Of a stretch of DNA of 64,000 nt, positions 1 through 12,131 are shown piece by piece. A program made the translations under genes and the position numbers. The DNA lies in assembly GCF_905171775.1 (NCBI RefSeq), contig NC_053490.1, positions 33,812,006 to 33,876,005 of the forward strand, read 5' to 3'. Under the pieces are notes generated by a model. That model saw nothing but the letters and a program-made list of their open reading frames with translations, did no database searches and was not told the origin of the DNA. This DNA comes from Rana temporaria (Eukaryota > Chordata > Amphibia > Anura > Ranidae). How positions within the stretch are numbered: position 1 is the first letter of the stretch; every line of letters begins with the position of its first letter.

Positions 1-534
1 GTTCCGGCCACAATTTCACTTTTTAAATATAAATACCCCTGTAATACACAAGCTTAATGTATTCTAGTAAAGTTAGTCTGTAAACTAAGGTCTGTTTTGT
101 TAGGTTGTTACAGCATTTAGACACTTTATAAAATAGAAATTGACTGGGGCCATCTTAAGTGTGGGCATCATGAAGCCAGACTGTATGACTTCCTGGATTT
201 CAGCCTTGCATATCTCGCACATGCTCAGTGCTGCACAAGCAGTGTAATAGGTTTCAGATCAGGTTTCAGCACCTGTACTGTCCAAGTCACATGATTCTTC
301 GAGACTGGGGAGTGCACAGACTCCTGGAAAGTTACACCCACTACATTCCCAGGAGTCTGTGCGGTGTAGGTTAGGAAGCTTAAGCACCTAGGTGCAGGTA
401 GTGGGAAGATTAACTATTCTGCCTAGCAACAACACTTTGAAGGCATCTTAAAAAAAAAAAAAAAATCTTAAAAGACTAATGACATTTTTTTAAAACTACT
501 GATGTAATGTTATATTTATGGGTGGAACTCCACT
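1..534. mobile_element. TTAA-target MITE family A, copy 1 (left end outside window)
   Basis: Non-coding element whose right end reads GGTGGAACTCCACT followed by TTAA (535-538). The same sequence recurs at 19364-20336, where the left end AGCGGAGTTCCGGCCAC is preceded by TTAA. This copy is uninterrupted at the position where copy 2 carries a 518-bp insertion, so it gives the empty site. It also has about 95 bp near 380-475 that copy 2 lacks. TTAA-flanked ends resemble piggyBac-type or Xenopus T2-type MITEs; the superfamily is an inference. Confidence 0.75.
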
Positions 535-538
535 TTAA

Positions 539-1034
539 GCAAAATTTAGACACGGGGGCCCCATTCAAGTCCATAATGGGTAAAAATAAATCAAGCAAAT
601 AAAAATGGCTGCAGAAAGATGCACGGATCTAGCACTCAGTGATTGAGCAGAGGCAAATTAGGCGGCCGCGAGGCCCCTGTGAGTGCGAGGCCTTAGGCAA
701 CCGCCTAATTAAAGAGCCGTCTCTGTGCCAGGACAAGGGATTGAGTCACAGCTCGCTAGCACAGTCCCACAAAAGCTTGCTCGATATTACATCCGGCAAC
801 TTTAACCCTTTTTGGCCCTGGGGATGTAGAAGTGCTCACACTATCCCTGGAAATCCAGAAAAGATGGCTGTTCAAGCCTCCTGCTGTACAGGTCCTTCTT
901 CGCAAGCCAGGGTGTCTCCCAACCGAGACCATGGGATAGTGGAGATCCCTCAGGACTTCTTCCTCTCTTAGCTCCAGGCCTGGAGGCAGAGCCTCCCTCC
1001 ACCCGGGGTCCCCTCTCAGTCCACAAAACACAAC
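539..1034. other. No gene; short inverted repeat
   Basis: No coding or RNA gene is supported here. An imperfect inverted repeat at about 655-713 (AATTAGGCGGCCGCGAGGCC and AGGCAACCGCCTAATT) suggests the remnant of a small foldback element. The rest is unassigned. Confidence 0.4.
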
Positions 1035-1670
1035 GGCCCGGATTCACGTAGCACTTACACGGACGTATCTCGAGGTACGCCGCGTAAGTGTAAATGTGCG
1101 CCGTCGTATCTATGCGCCGTGCCCATAGAACTAGATACGCCTGAAAATAGGCTTCCTCCGACCGATGTAACTTTCCTACGCCGGCGTATCGTGGGCGCAT
1201 ATTTACGCTGGCCGCCTCATTGCCAAATATGCAAATGAGGGAGATACGTCGATTCACGAACGTAGTTGCGCCCGGCGCATAATATACGCGGTTTGCGTAA
1301 GGCTTACGTCCGGCGTATATATATTCCCCATCTATGAGGCGCAACTCATGCAAAGGGATGGACCAGGGAACAGCCATCGTATTTTACGCCGTTTACGTAG
1401 GACTACGTGAATAGGGCTGGGCTTAGGTTACATTCACATCGTAGGCATTGAGCCGTCGTATCTTAGGGAGTATATCGAACGTGAATCTGAGCATTGGCAT
1501 ACGTCCACGGGACGGTGCATGCGCCGTTCGTTCGGCCCATCATTTGCATGGGGTCACTCTTCATTTAAATGGATCACGCCCACGTCCACCTACTTTAAAT
1601 TAGGCCGTCTTACGCCTACAAATTTACGTTACGCTGGCGCAACGTTGGGCGCAAGTGCTTTGTGAATACT
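1035..1670. mobile_element. CpG-rich MITE family M, truncated copy 1
   Basis: Starts with the family end GGCCCGGATTCACGTAG and matches the first part of the copy at 18554-19285. It stops at GTGAATACTG, where a second family member begins, so its right end is missing. The many small open frames here come from CpG-rich non-coding sequence. Confidence 0.65.
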
Positions 1671-2371
1671 GGGGTGGATTCAGGTAGGGTCGCGCACTAC
1701 TACGGAGGCGCAGCGTACCGTTTTTACTGCGCCTCCGTAAATTACCTGCGCTACGCTTCATTCACGAAGCAGTAGCTCCGTAATTTGCGTGGGCGTGGGC
1801 GCTCCGTCAAAATGGCCGGCGTAAGCACGCGTAATTTAAATGATCCCGTAGGGGGCGTGGATCATTTAAATTAGGCGCGTTCCCGCGCCGAACGTAGTGC
1901 GCATGCTCCGTCGGGAAACTTTCCCGACGTGCATTGCGGCAAATGACGTCGCAAGGACGTCATTTGCTTTAACGTGAACGTAAATGGCGTCCAGCGCCAT
2001 TCACGATTCACTTACGCAAACGACGTAATTTTCAAACATCGCGACGCGGGAACGACGGGTATACTTAGCATTGGCTGCCCCTGCTAATAGCAGGAGCAGC
2101 CTTACGCGGAACCCGACGAACGCAAACGACGTAAAATGCAAACGCCGGGCACGCGTAGGGTTGTGAATCGGCGTGAGTATGCAATTTGCATACTCTACGC
2201 TGACCACTACGGGAACGCCACCTAGCGGCCATCGTAATAATGCAGCCTGCGATACGACGGCATAAGAGCCTTATGCCAGTCATATCTTAGGCTGCAGTCG
2301 GCGTAACGAGCTTTCTGAATACAGAAAAGTCGTTACGCCGGCGAAACTAAGCAATTGCGCTGCGTATCTAT
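1671..2371. mobile_element. CpG-rich MITE family M, truncated copy 2
   Basis: Begins GGGGTGGATTCAGGTAG. It contains the family block with GACGTAA-rich sequence and, at 2215-2231, the GCCACCTAGCGGCC word shared by the family. Its right end is replaced by the 29-bp satellite that starts near 2372. Confidence 0.65.
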
Positions 2372-5245
2372 GGATACTGACCTCTGTACACTGCTCTACA
2401 TACTACTGACCTCTGTATACTGCCCTACATACTACTGACCTCTGTACACTGCTCTACATACTACTGACCTCTGTACACTGCCCTACATACTACTGACCTC
2501 TGTACACTGCTCTACATACTACTGACCTCTGTACACTGCCCTACCTACTACTGACCTCTGTACACTGCCCTACATACTAATGACCTCTGTACACTGCCCT
2601 ACATACTACTGACCTCTGTACACTGCCCTACATACTACTGACCTCTGTACACTGCTCTACATACTACTGACCTCTTTACACTGCCCTACATACTACTGAC
2701 CTCTGTACACTGCCCTACATACTAATGACCTCTGTACACTGCCCTACATACTACTGACCTCTGTGCACTGCCCTACATACTACTGACCTCTGTACACTGC
2801 CCTACATACTACGGATCTCTGTACACTGCCCTACACTGCCCTACATACTACTGACCTCTGTACACTGCTCTACATACTACTGACCTCTTTACACTGCCCT
2901 ACATACTACTGACCTCTGTACACTGCCCTACATACTAATGACCTCTGTACACTGCCCTACATACTACTGACCTCTGTGCACTGCCCTACATACTACTGAC
3001 CTCTGTACACTGCCCTACATACTACGGATCTCTGTACACTGCCCTACATACTACTGACCTCTGTACACTGCCCTACATACTACTGACCTCTGTACACTGC
3101 CCTACCTACTACTGACCTCTGTACACTGCCCTACATACTACTGACCTCTGTGCACTGCCCTACATACTACTGACCTCTGTACACTGCCCTACATACTACT
3201 GACACCTCTGTACACTGCTCTACATACTACTGACCTCTGTACACTGCCCTACATACTACTGACCTCTGTGCACTGCCCTACATACTACTGACCTCTGTAC
3301 ACTGCCCTACATACTACTAACCTCTTTACACTTCCCCACCTACTACTGACCTCTGTACACTGCCCAACATACTACTGACCTCTGTACACTGCCCAAAATA
3401 CTACTGACCTCTGTACACTGCCCTACATACTACTGACCTCTGTACACTGCCCTACATACTACTGACCTCTGTACACTGCTCTACCTACTACTGACCTATG
3501 TACACTGCCCTACATAATACTGACCTCTGTACACTGCTCTACATACTACTGACCTCTGTACACTGCCCAAAATACTACTGACCTCTGTACACTGCCCTAC
3601 ATACTACTGACCTCTGTACACTGCCCTACATACTACTGACCTCTGTACACTGCTCTACCTACTACTGACCTATGTACACTGCCCTACATAATACTGACCT
3701 CTGTACACTGCCCTACATACTACTGACCTCTGTACACTGCCCTACATACTACTGACCTCTGTACACTACCTACTACTGACCTCTGTACACTGCCCTACAT
3801 ACTACTGACACCTCTGTACACTGCCCTACATACTACTGACCTCTGTACACTGCTCTACATACTACTGACCTCTGTACACTTCCCCACCTACTACTGACCT
3901 CTGTACACCGCCCTACATACTACTGACCTCTGTACACTACTCTACCTACTACTGACCTATGTACACTGCCCTACATATACTGACCTCTGTACACTGCCCT
4001 ACATACTACTGACCTCTGTACACTGCTCTACATACTACTGACCTCTGTACACCTCCCTACATACTACTGACCTCTGTACACTGCCCAATATACTACTGAC
4101 CTCTGTACACTGCCCTACATACTACTGATCTCTGTACACTGCTCTACCTACTACTGACCTCTGTACACTGCTCTACCTACTACTGACCTCTGTACACTGC
4201 CCTACATACTACTGACCTCTGTGCACTGCCCTACATACTATTGACCTCTGTACACTGCCCTACATACTACTGACCTCTGTACACTGCTCTACATACTACT
4301 GACCTCTGTACACTGCTCTACATACTACTGACCTCTGTACACTGCCCTACATACTACTGACCTCTGTACACTGCCCTACATACTACTGACCTCTGTACAC
4401 TGCTCTACATACTACTGACCTCTTTACACTGCCCTACATACTACTGACCTCTGTACACTGCCCTACATACTAATGACCTCTGTACACTGCCCTACATACT
4501 ACTGACCTCTGTGCACTGCCCTACATACTACTGACCTCTGTACACTGCCCTACATACTACTGACCTCTGTACACTGCCCTACATACTACGGATCTCTGTA
4601 CACTGCCCTACATACTACTGACCTCTGTACACTGCCCTACATACTACTGACCTCTGTACACTGCCCTACATACTACTGACCTCTGTGCACTGCCCTACAT
4701 ACTACTGACCTCTGTACACTGCCCTACATACTACTGACACCTCTGTACACTGCTCTACATACTACTGACCTCTGTACACTGCTCTACCTACTACTGACCT
4801 CTGTACACTGCTCTACCTACTACTGACCTCTGTACACTGCCCTACATACTACTGACCTCTGTACACTGCTCTACCTACTACTGACCTCTGTACACTGCTC
4901 TACCTACTACTGACCTCTGTACACTGCTCTACCTACTACTGACCTCTGTACACCGCCCTACCTACTACTGACCTCTGTACACTGCTCTACATACTACTGA
5001 CCTCTGTACACTGCTCTACATACTACTGACCTCTGTACACTGCCCTACATACTACTGACCTCTGTACACTGCTCTACATACTACTGACCTCTGTACACTT
5101 CCCCACCTACTACTGACCTCTGTACACTGCTCTACATACTACTGACCTCTGTACACTTCCCCACCTACTACTGACCTCTGTACACTGCTCTACCTACTAC
5201 TGACCTCTGTACACTACCCTACATACTACTGACCTCTGTACACTG
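2372..5245. repeat. 29-bp satellite, about 99 units
   Basis: Head-to-tail array of TACTGACCTCTGTACACTGC plus CCTACATAC, 29 bp per unit, about 2.87 kb. Variants (CTAATGACC, TACGGATCTC, CTGTGCACTG, ACTTCCCCACC, TATGTACACT) recur in the same order in several places, so blocks of several units were duplicated together. No open frame is conserved. Confidence 0.95.
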
Positions 5246-5497
5246 CGGTCACACATGCCCTTTGTGATGTGTGTTGACACTTTTTGACCCTTATTGGAAA
5301 ATCTTGTTGCCACTGTAGCCACACTGCAGTTGTTTAGTATTTGTTTCTTATTTCTTTATTTTTAAACTATGTATTCATTTGTTAATAAAATTATTTTCTA
5401 TTTTTCATATAATTGGTGCCTAAAAAGTCCATTCTTTTCACTTCCAACATTTGACCAAATATACTTACAGGCACTGTGTTACTATAGGCACCCATAG
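5246..5497. other. AT-rich sequence, no gene
   Basis: AT-rich sequence between the satellite and a MITE. I see no coding potential, RNA gene or recognisable element. Confidence 0.4.
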
Positions 5498-6219
5498 CCA
5501 GATTCAGGTACAGTTACGACGGCGTATCAGTAGATACGCTGTTGTAACTCTGAATCCGCGCCGTCGTATATTTAAGCGTATGCTCAAACTGAGATACGCT
5601 TAAATATTGCTAAGATACGACCAGCGTAAGTCTCCTACGCCGTCGTATCTTAGCTGTCTATTTACGCTGGCCGCTAGGGGGGTGTACGCTGAATTACGCC
5701 TAGAATATGTAAATCAGCATGATACGCCTATTCATGAACGTACGCACGGCCGTCGCAGTAAAGATAAGGCGTTTTCAGGCGTAAAGATAAACCACCAAAA
5801 AGATGGCGCAGCCAATGTTAAGTATGGAGGTCGGACAGCTGTCAAATTTTTCATGTTTTACGTTGTTTGCGTAACTCGTCGGTGAATGGGGCTGGGCATA
5901 AGTTACGTTCACGTCGAAAGCATTGACTTTTTGCGACGTGATTTGGAGCATGCGCACTGGGATACGTCCACGGACAGAGCATGCACCGTTCGTTCGAAGT
6001 GTCATTTACGTGAGGTCACGAATAATTTCCATAAAACACGCCCACCTCTTCCACATTTGAATTAGGCGGCCTTACGTCGGCCAATTTACGCTATGCTGCC
6101 GCAACTTACGGAGCAAGTGCTTTGTGAATACTGCACTTGCCTCTCTAACTTGCGGCGGCGTAATGTAAATAACATATGTTATGCCTGCACAAAGTTAAGC
6201 CGCCGTACATGAATCTACC
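5498..6219. mobile_element. CpG-rich MITE family M, copy 3
   Basis: Ends CCAGATTCAGGTACAG and ATGAATCTACC are imperfect inverted repeats. The interior matches the copies at 11044-11784 and 59469-60186 (TTAAGTATGGA block, GCGTAAATTGGC-type block). A CTGGCCGCTAGGGGGGTG word lies at 5667-5684. I could not define a clear target duplication. Confidence 0.75.
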
Positions 6220-6584
6220 TACCACAGTCCATCCTGTTTTGGTGTTTTTTTTATACTAATTTTGTGATCCTTTGTGACAGGTACTCGACAAATGTTCAAT
6301 TCCATTTCCAGCCAAAGCTTTTTTTTCGTAGCAGTTTTAGTGCTCAGACAGACAGCACCTCTGGATAAAGAAAAACAATGTTTGCATAGACAAAGTCTCC
6401 GCTATGGCAGGAAACAGCTGCTCTGACAGGTTCTCTTTATAATGCTTGTTATTTGTAACTAGCTTCAGCAACATAATAAGATGTACAATAGAGACATCTA
6501 GTGGACTAAAGATAAAAATGCAACTTCGAAAGTATCTTTAGGAAAACTTTTTTTTTTATAAGTTGCGAGTATAGTAGGGAAAAG
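6220..6584. other. Unassigned non-coding sequence
   Basis: No gene or clear repeat boundary is visible. The sequence is AT-rich with homopolymer T runs. Confidence 0.3.
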
Positions 6585-7025
6585 TAATGCCGCATACAGA
6601 CGGTCGTTTTTTGTGATGAAAAAAAACAATGTTTTAAAAAACGTCATTTAAAATGATCGTGTGTGGGCAAAACGTCGTTTTATGTCTTCAAAAAAACGAC
6701 AAAAAAAAATTCGAACATGCTTGAATTTTGTGTCGTTTTTCAAAACTTCGTTTTTTACTTCACAGAAATTGACCGTGTGTGGCAAAAAACGACGTTTAAA
6801 ACAACGTTTTTACACCCGCGCATGCCCAGAAGCTAGTTATGAAGCAAGCTTCAATGGAAAAGAGTGGTGAACGTAACTTCGCTTTGCTAGAACATTGTGA
6901 GAAAAACGATGGTGTGTAGGCAACTCCGTCTTTGAAAATGATGTTTCAAAAACGTCGTTTTATTTCATGATTTAAAACGTCGGTTTTTTTTCATCACAAA
7001 AAACGACCGTCTGTACGTGGCATTA
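6585..7025. mobile_element. Foldback MITE, TAATGCC ends
   Basis: Left end TAATGCCGCATACAGACGG and right end CCGTCTGTACGTGGCATTA are inverted repeats. They continue inward as GTCGTTTTTTGTGATG and CATCACAAAAAACGAC. The interior is full of AAAACGACGTTTT words, and a 69-codon frame inside is not a gene. Confidence 0.75.
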
Positions 7026-7031
7026 GACTCT

Positions 7032-7751
7032 GGGCCATATTACCATAGTTTTTGGGCGGGCATCGCGTAAGCCATTTACACTCCGCCGCCCCAACCTACA
7101 GGAGTAAGTACTGTATTCCCCAAACACTTGCTCTGTTGTTTGGGGCGGCGTGGTGTAAATGGCCCAGGGTATGGCAGCGTCAATCCAAGGGGGCGGCTTG
7201 TATTTAAATTAAGCGCGCCCCCGATTCTAACGAACTGCGCATGCGCCGGGCTTAAAATAGCCCAGTGCGCATGCTCCAGTTCTCGGTGTAAAACGTCAAT
7301 GACGCCGACGTGTGCGTCATTGACGTAAAGTCGTATTCGCGGACGACTTAGTAAAACGACGTACCCGAGGGAAAAACGACGCGGACCCGACGCCATACTT
7401 AACATGGCCTACGCGGGACTGGCGTAAGGTTACCCCTCATATAGCAGGGGTAACCTTATGCCTACGCAAACGACGTTAGCGACGGTTACGCGACGCGATT
7501 TCGTACGTGAATCGGCGTATCAGGCTCATTTGCATAAACAAATGAGACCTGAACGTAAACGCCACCTAGCGGCCGGCGGAGTAATTACATTTAGGATCCG
7601 ACAGTGTAAGTGTCTTACACTAGTCGGATCCTAGCCTAAATCCGGCGTATCTTGTTTTGTGAATACAAAACAATGATACGCCGGCGGGAATTTCGAATTA
7701 CGCCGGTGTATCAGTAGATACACCGGCATAACTTGTTTAAAAATATGGCCC
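7032..7751. mobile_element. CpG-rich MITE family M, copy 4 (TCT duplication)
   Basis: Ends GGGCCATATT and AATATGGCCC are inverted, flanked on both sides by TCT (7029-7031 and 7752-7754). The internal blocks match other M copies in reverse. GCCACCTAGCGGCC lies near 7561-7574. Confidence 0.75.
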
Positions 7752-7754
7752 TCT

Positions 7755-8160
7755 CTGACTAGTTTTTATTTGCCTTCCTAATGGGGAGACTCGCCCCTCT
7801 ATTTTCTTTGGTGACCTCTGTCATTGAGAAAGAAAATGAGGGAAAATCCAAATTTTAGAGTCATCCACATAAGAGGCAAAAGGGAAATCTTGCAATGGAG
7901 ACACTTGTTCTGCGGACAACTGCCTAAGAGGGAAATTCCTCTCACTCTCTGATGTGTTTCTGGTACAGGAAATGAAGGGAAATTTCCCTATTGATACACA
8001 GACCCCAAACAACCTGACAGGGGTTTTAACCCTTCCTGACTTTAAAACTGGCTTTGAAAATTGTGGATATACCTATCCTATACACCTACCTCTACTGCCT
8101 ATGACAGCTTTCAGGCAGGATAACTCATACAGGTTTGGGCTCTTGCCTGGCTAGGATTTG
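7755..8160. other. Unassigned non-coding sequence
   Basis: Moderately AT-rich sequence without coding support. It may be an old repeat, but I cannot place its ends. Confidence 0.3.
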
Positions 8161-8164
8161 TCAC

Positions 8165-9175
8165 AGAAGCTTCCCTGCACTGCTCTGTATCAGGAAATAA
8201 CTTCTGTGCCCATCTGAACCACCCAGTGCTGTGCCCTCCTGATACCCAATGCTGTGCCCTCCTGATCCCTAGTGCCAGGGCAGCCGTCAGGTATCATGGG
8301 GCCCCTTAATGTAATTTTTTTATTAAAAAAAGGGGGGTTGTCATCCAGGGCCCTGGGGACCACTGGGCCCTTTAATAAAAAAGAACCAAATATATATAAT
8401 TTTTTTTTTTTTTTTAATAAAAAAAAAAAAAAAAAAAGGGGGGTTGCCGTCCGGGGCCCTGGGGACCTCCGGAGCCCTCCCCCCCCCCCAAAAAAGGGGT
8501 TGCCATCCGGACCCCTGGGGACCTCCGGGCCCTTTACAGGTGTACTGCCTGTACCCCCCTGATGGCGGCCCTGCCTAGTGCTGTTCCCTCCTGACCTTCG
8601 ATTGCTGTTTCCTCCTGACCCACTCAGTAGTGTGCCCTCCTGACTCCCTAAGAGGTATGGCTTCCTGACCCACCCAGCGGTGTTCCCTCCTTATCCCCCC
8701 CCCCCCAGTGGTGTGCCCTCCTGACCCACCCAGCGGTGTGCCCTCCTGACTCCCTTAGTGGTGTGCCCTCCTGACCTCCTAATGCTGTGCCCTCCAGACC
8801 CCCCCCCCCAGTGGTGTTCCCTCCTGACCCCCCCCCCGCAGTGGTCTGCCCTACTGACCCCCAGTGGTGTGCCCTTCTGAAACCTCAGTGGTGTGCCCTT
8901 CTAACCCCCCAGTGGTGTGCCCTCCTGATCCTCCCAGTGGTGTGCTCTCCTGACCCCCTCAATGGTGCATCCTCCTGAACCCCAATTGTGTCCTCCTGAC
9001 CTCAAAATTGGTGTGCCCCCTGACCGCCCCAATGATGTGCCCCCCTGACTTCCTCAGTGATGTGCCCTCCTGACCCCCCCATTGGTGTGCCCCGACCTCC
9101 TCAGTGGTATGCCCTCCCACGTCCCAGTCGGGTGCCCTCCTGACGCTCTAGTGGTGAATCCTCCTGACACCATTT
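8165..9175. repeat. Minisatellite, about 22-25 bp unit (GTGCCCTCCTGACCCC)
   Basis: Array of GTGCCCTCCTGACCCCCCAGTG-like units with variable C-run length. It is interrupted by a hAT-like MITE at 8276-8573 and resumes directly after it. Confidence 0.85.
8276..8573. mobile_element. hAT-like MITE inside minisatellite
   Basis: Ends CAGGGCAGCCGTCAG and CTGATGGCGGCCCTG are imperfect terminal inverted repeats. Perfect 8-bp duplications CCTAGTGC flank it (8268-8275 and 8574-8581). CAGGG-type ends with an 8-bp duplication are characteristic of hAT elements. The interior has three copies of a GGGGTTG-CATCC-GGGGCCCTGGGGACC segment separated by A/T runs, so no product is encoded. Confidence 0.85.
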
Positions 9176-9184
9176 ATGAGTTGG

Positions 9185-9608
9185 GGTGGTTGCCATTTGT
9201 TTGTATATTAAGTATATATTTTTACTGTGACTTTAGTTTTACTATATTTTTTTTTATGTTTTCTCAATGCTGTCCTTGTCCTTACTGATTTTTGGGGGCT
9301 TCCTAGCTAACTTCTTAAAAAACGACTTTGCACCCCGGTGATCTTTGATCTTTTCCACAATGTGCAGGTGGATCTCCACCTCTCAATGGTTGCCTGCCCC
9401 TGATCTAAGGTATCAGAAACCCATAAAATCATTTTCCTGGGAAACTCTTATTAAAATCAGTTTATTGGGGGTCAATAGGGAAATGCCTTTTACTTTGGTG
9501 GCCAGTAGGAAGAATGTCAGCCTACAACATTTATGCACACTGAGCCAGGCAAACACAGCTTAGTGAACATTTACGGTTCTGCATGTGATGATGTCCCTCC
9601 CATTCACA
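9185..9608. other. Unassigned sequence left of Tc1 element A
   Basis: AT-rich, no gene or defined repeat. It provides the TA target (9609-9610) for Tc1 element A. Confidence 0.3.
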
Positions 9609-9919
9609 TACAGTCATGGCCAAAATTGTTGGCATCCCAGAATTTTTTTTACATAAAATCAAGTATTTCTCACAGAAAAGTATTGCAATAACACATGTTT
9701 TGCTATACACATGTTTATTCCCTTTGTGTGTATTGGAACAAAACAAAAAAAGAGAGGAAAAAAAAGCAAATTGGACATAATGTCACACAAAACTCCAAAA
9801 ATGGGCTGGTCAAAATTCTTGGCACCCTTAACTTAATATTTGGTTGCACACCCTTTGGAAAAAATAACTGAAATCAGTTGCTTCCTATAACCATCAATAA
9901 GCTTCTTGTACCTCTCACC

Positions 9920-10816
9920 CTAAATATTGGACCACTCTTCCTTTGCAAACTGCTCCAGGTCTCTCTTATTGGAAGGGCGCCTTTTCCCTACAGCAATTTT
10001 AAGATCTCTCCACAGGTGTTCAATGGCATTTAGATCTGGACTCATTGCTGGCCACTTTAGAACTCTCCAGCGCTTTGTTCCCATCCATTTCTGGGTGCTT
10101 CTTGACGTATTTTTGGGATCATTGTCCTGCTGGAAGACCCAAGATCTCGGAGGCAAACCCAGCTTTATGACACTGGGCTCTACGGTGCGACCCAAAATCC
10201 TTTGGTAATCCTCAGATTACATAATGCCTTGCACACATTCAAGGCACCCAGTGCCAGAGGCAGCAACGCAACCCCAAAACATCATTGAACCTCCACCATA
10301 TTTCACTGTAGGTACTGCGTTCTTTTCTTTGTAGGCCTCATTCCGTTTTCGGTAAACAGTAGAATGATGCGCTTTACCAAAAAGCTCTATCTTGGTCTCA
10401 TCTGTCCACAAGACATTTTCCCCGAAGGATTTTGGCTTACTCAAGTACATTTTGGCAAACTGTAGTCTTGTTTTTTTATGTATCTGTGTGAGCAGTGGGG
10501 TCCTACTGGGTCTCCTGCCATAGCGGTTCATTTTATTTAAATGTAGACGGATAGTTCGCTCTGACACTGATGCTCCCTGAGCCTGCAGGACAGCTTGAAT
10601 TTCTTTGGAACTTGTTTGGGGCGGCTTATCCACCATCCGGACTATCCTGCGTTGCAACCTTTCATCAATTTTTCTCTTCCGTCCACGCCCAGAGAGATTA
10701 GCTACAGTGCCATGGGTTGCAAACTTCTTGATAATGTTGCGCACTGTGGACAAAGGCAAATCTAGATCTCTGGAGATGGACTTGTAACCTTGAGATTGTG
10801 GATATTTTTCCCACAA
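9920..10816 (-). pseudogene. Tc1-family transposase, broken (one internal stop, N-terminus lost)
   Basis: DDE transposase of the Tc1 family; these cut and paste DNA at TA sites. Reading from 10816 downward, residues 1-50 carry a helix-turn-helix like those of Tc1 paired-type domains, followed by a GRGRKRK AT-hook. The catalytic domain shows D139 in WTDETK, D231 in QQDNDPK and E266 in PDLNAIEHLW. D231 and E266 are separated by 34 residues, the DD34E spacing of Tc1. A single in-frame TAA at 10217-10219 splits the frame after 199 codons, and the second part (10216 to 9920) stays in frame. The N-terminal ~25 residues are missing: near 10810 the frame shifts and then runs into the SINE tail. The element is therefore not autonomous. 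Family assignment is firm. Confidence 0.93.
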
Positions 10817-10817
10817 T

Positions 10818-11000
10818 TTTGAATGAATGAATGAATGAATGAATGACTTGTATAGCGCAACTCATGCGAACTGAATCGCCTCTGGGCGCTTTTTCCAGCC
10901 AGAGTCTGCTTGGCTGGTGCGGTCATATTACCCCGTAGGATCGTGACACGCTTTTGGTTATCAAGTCCTCAGACAGTTCTCTTCTCCTTTTTCTGTTGTC
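10818..11000 (-). mobile_element. SINE fragment with (ATTC)n 3' tail
   Basis: Minus-strand copy of the SINE at 60426-60762: shared blocks include TATAGCGC, CTGAATC-CCTC-GGGCGC, GGCTGGTGCGGT and ACCCCGTAGGATC-TGACACGC. Only the 3' part is present. On the minus strand it ends in about six ATTC repeats (10820-10848), the simple-repeat tail expected of SINEs moved by an L2/CR1-type LINE. It is inserted in Tc1 element A. Confidence 0.75.
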
Positions 11001-11043
11001 CATGCTTAGTGTGGCACACACAGACACACAATGCAAAGACTAA

Positions 11044-11784
11044 GGCCCGGATTCAGAAAGACTTACGACGGGCGTATCAGTAGATACGCCGTCGTAAGTC
11101 CGAATCCGCGCCGTCGCAACTTTAAGCGTATGCTCAAACTGAGATACGCTTAAATGTTGATAAGGTACGACCGTCGTAAGTCTCCTACGCCGTCGTATCT
11201 TAACTGCATATTTACACTGGCCGCTAGGGGCGTGTACGCTGATTTACGCCTAGAATATGTAAATCAGCTAGATACGCCTATTCACGAACGTACGCCCGGC
11301 CGTCGCAGTACAGATACCCCGTTTACGTAAGGCTTTTTCCGGCGTAAAGTTACCCCTGCTATATGAGGCTCAGCCAATGTTAAGTATGGACGTCGGGCCA
11401 GCGTCAAATTTTCCATCGATTACGTTGTTTGCGTAAGTCGTTCGCAAATAGGGCTGTGCGTAATTTACGTTCACGTCGAAAGCATTGGCTTTTTGCGGGT
11501 CAATTTGGAGCATGCGCACTGGGATACTTTCATGGACGGCGCATGCGCCGTTCGGAAAAAGCGTAATTTACGTGGGGTCACAATAAATTTACATAAAACA
11601 CGCCCACATCTTCCACATTTGAATTAGGCGGGCTTACGCCAGCCTATTTACGCTACACCGCCGCAACTTACGGAGCAAGTGCTTTGTGAATACTGCACTT
11701 GCCTGTCAAAGTTGCGGAGGCGTAGCGTAAATAGGATACACTATGCCCGCACACAAATACGCGCTCCCTACCTGAATCTGGCCC
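11044..11784. mobile_element. CpG-rich MITE family M, copy 5 (TAA duplication)
   Basis: Ends GGCCCGGATTCAG and CTGAATCTGGCCC, flanked by TAA on both sides (11041-11043 and 11785-11787). It is inserted in Tc1 element A: Tc1 sequence continues directly on both sides. CTGGCCGCTAGGGGCGTG lies at 11217-11234. Confidence 0.88.
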
Positions 11785-12131
11785 TAAGTGAACTTCTCTC
11801 CTTTTTATCTGCTTTCAGGTGTGATTTTTATATTACCCACACCTGTTACTTGCCCCATGTGAGTTTAAAGAGCATCACATGCTTGAAACAATCTTATTTA
11901 TCCACAATTTTGAAAGGGTGCCAAGAATTTTGACTAGCCCATTTTTGGAGTTTTGTGTGACATTATGTCCAATTTGCTTTTTTTCCTCCCTTTTATTGTT
12001 TTGTTTCAAAATACACAAATGGAATAAACATGTCTATAGCAAAACATGTGTTACTGCAATACTTTTTTGTGAGTAATACTTGATTTTCTAGAAAAATTTT
12101 GGTGGTGCCAACAATTTCGGCCATGACTGTA

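Larger units (their letters stand above)
9611..12129 (-). mobile_element. Tc1/mariner element A, degenerate, with nested insertions
   Basis: Long terminal inverted repeats start CAGTCATGGCCAAAATTGTT on the left and end AACAATTTCGGCCATGACTG on the right, flanked by TA (9609-9610 and 12130-12131). The transposase lies on the minus strand (9920-10816). The upstream transposase region is disrupted by a SINE fragment (10818-11000) and a CpG-rich MITE (11044-11784), which account for much of the 2.5-kb length; Tc1 elements are usually about 1.6 kb. Confidence 0.92.

Noticed and set aside
841..1377. Minus-strand 178-codon frame
   Set aside because: It lies in M-family MITE sequence and is not preserved in other copies, whose frames differ.
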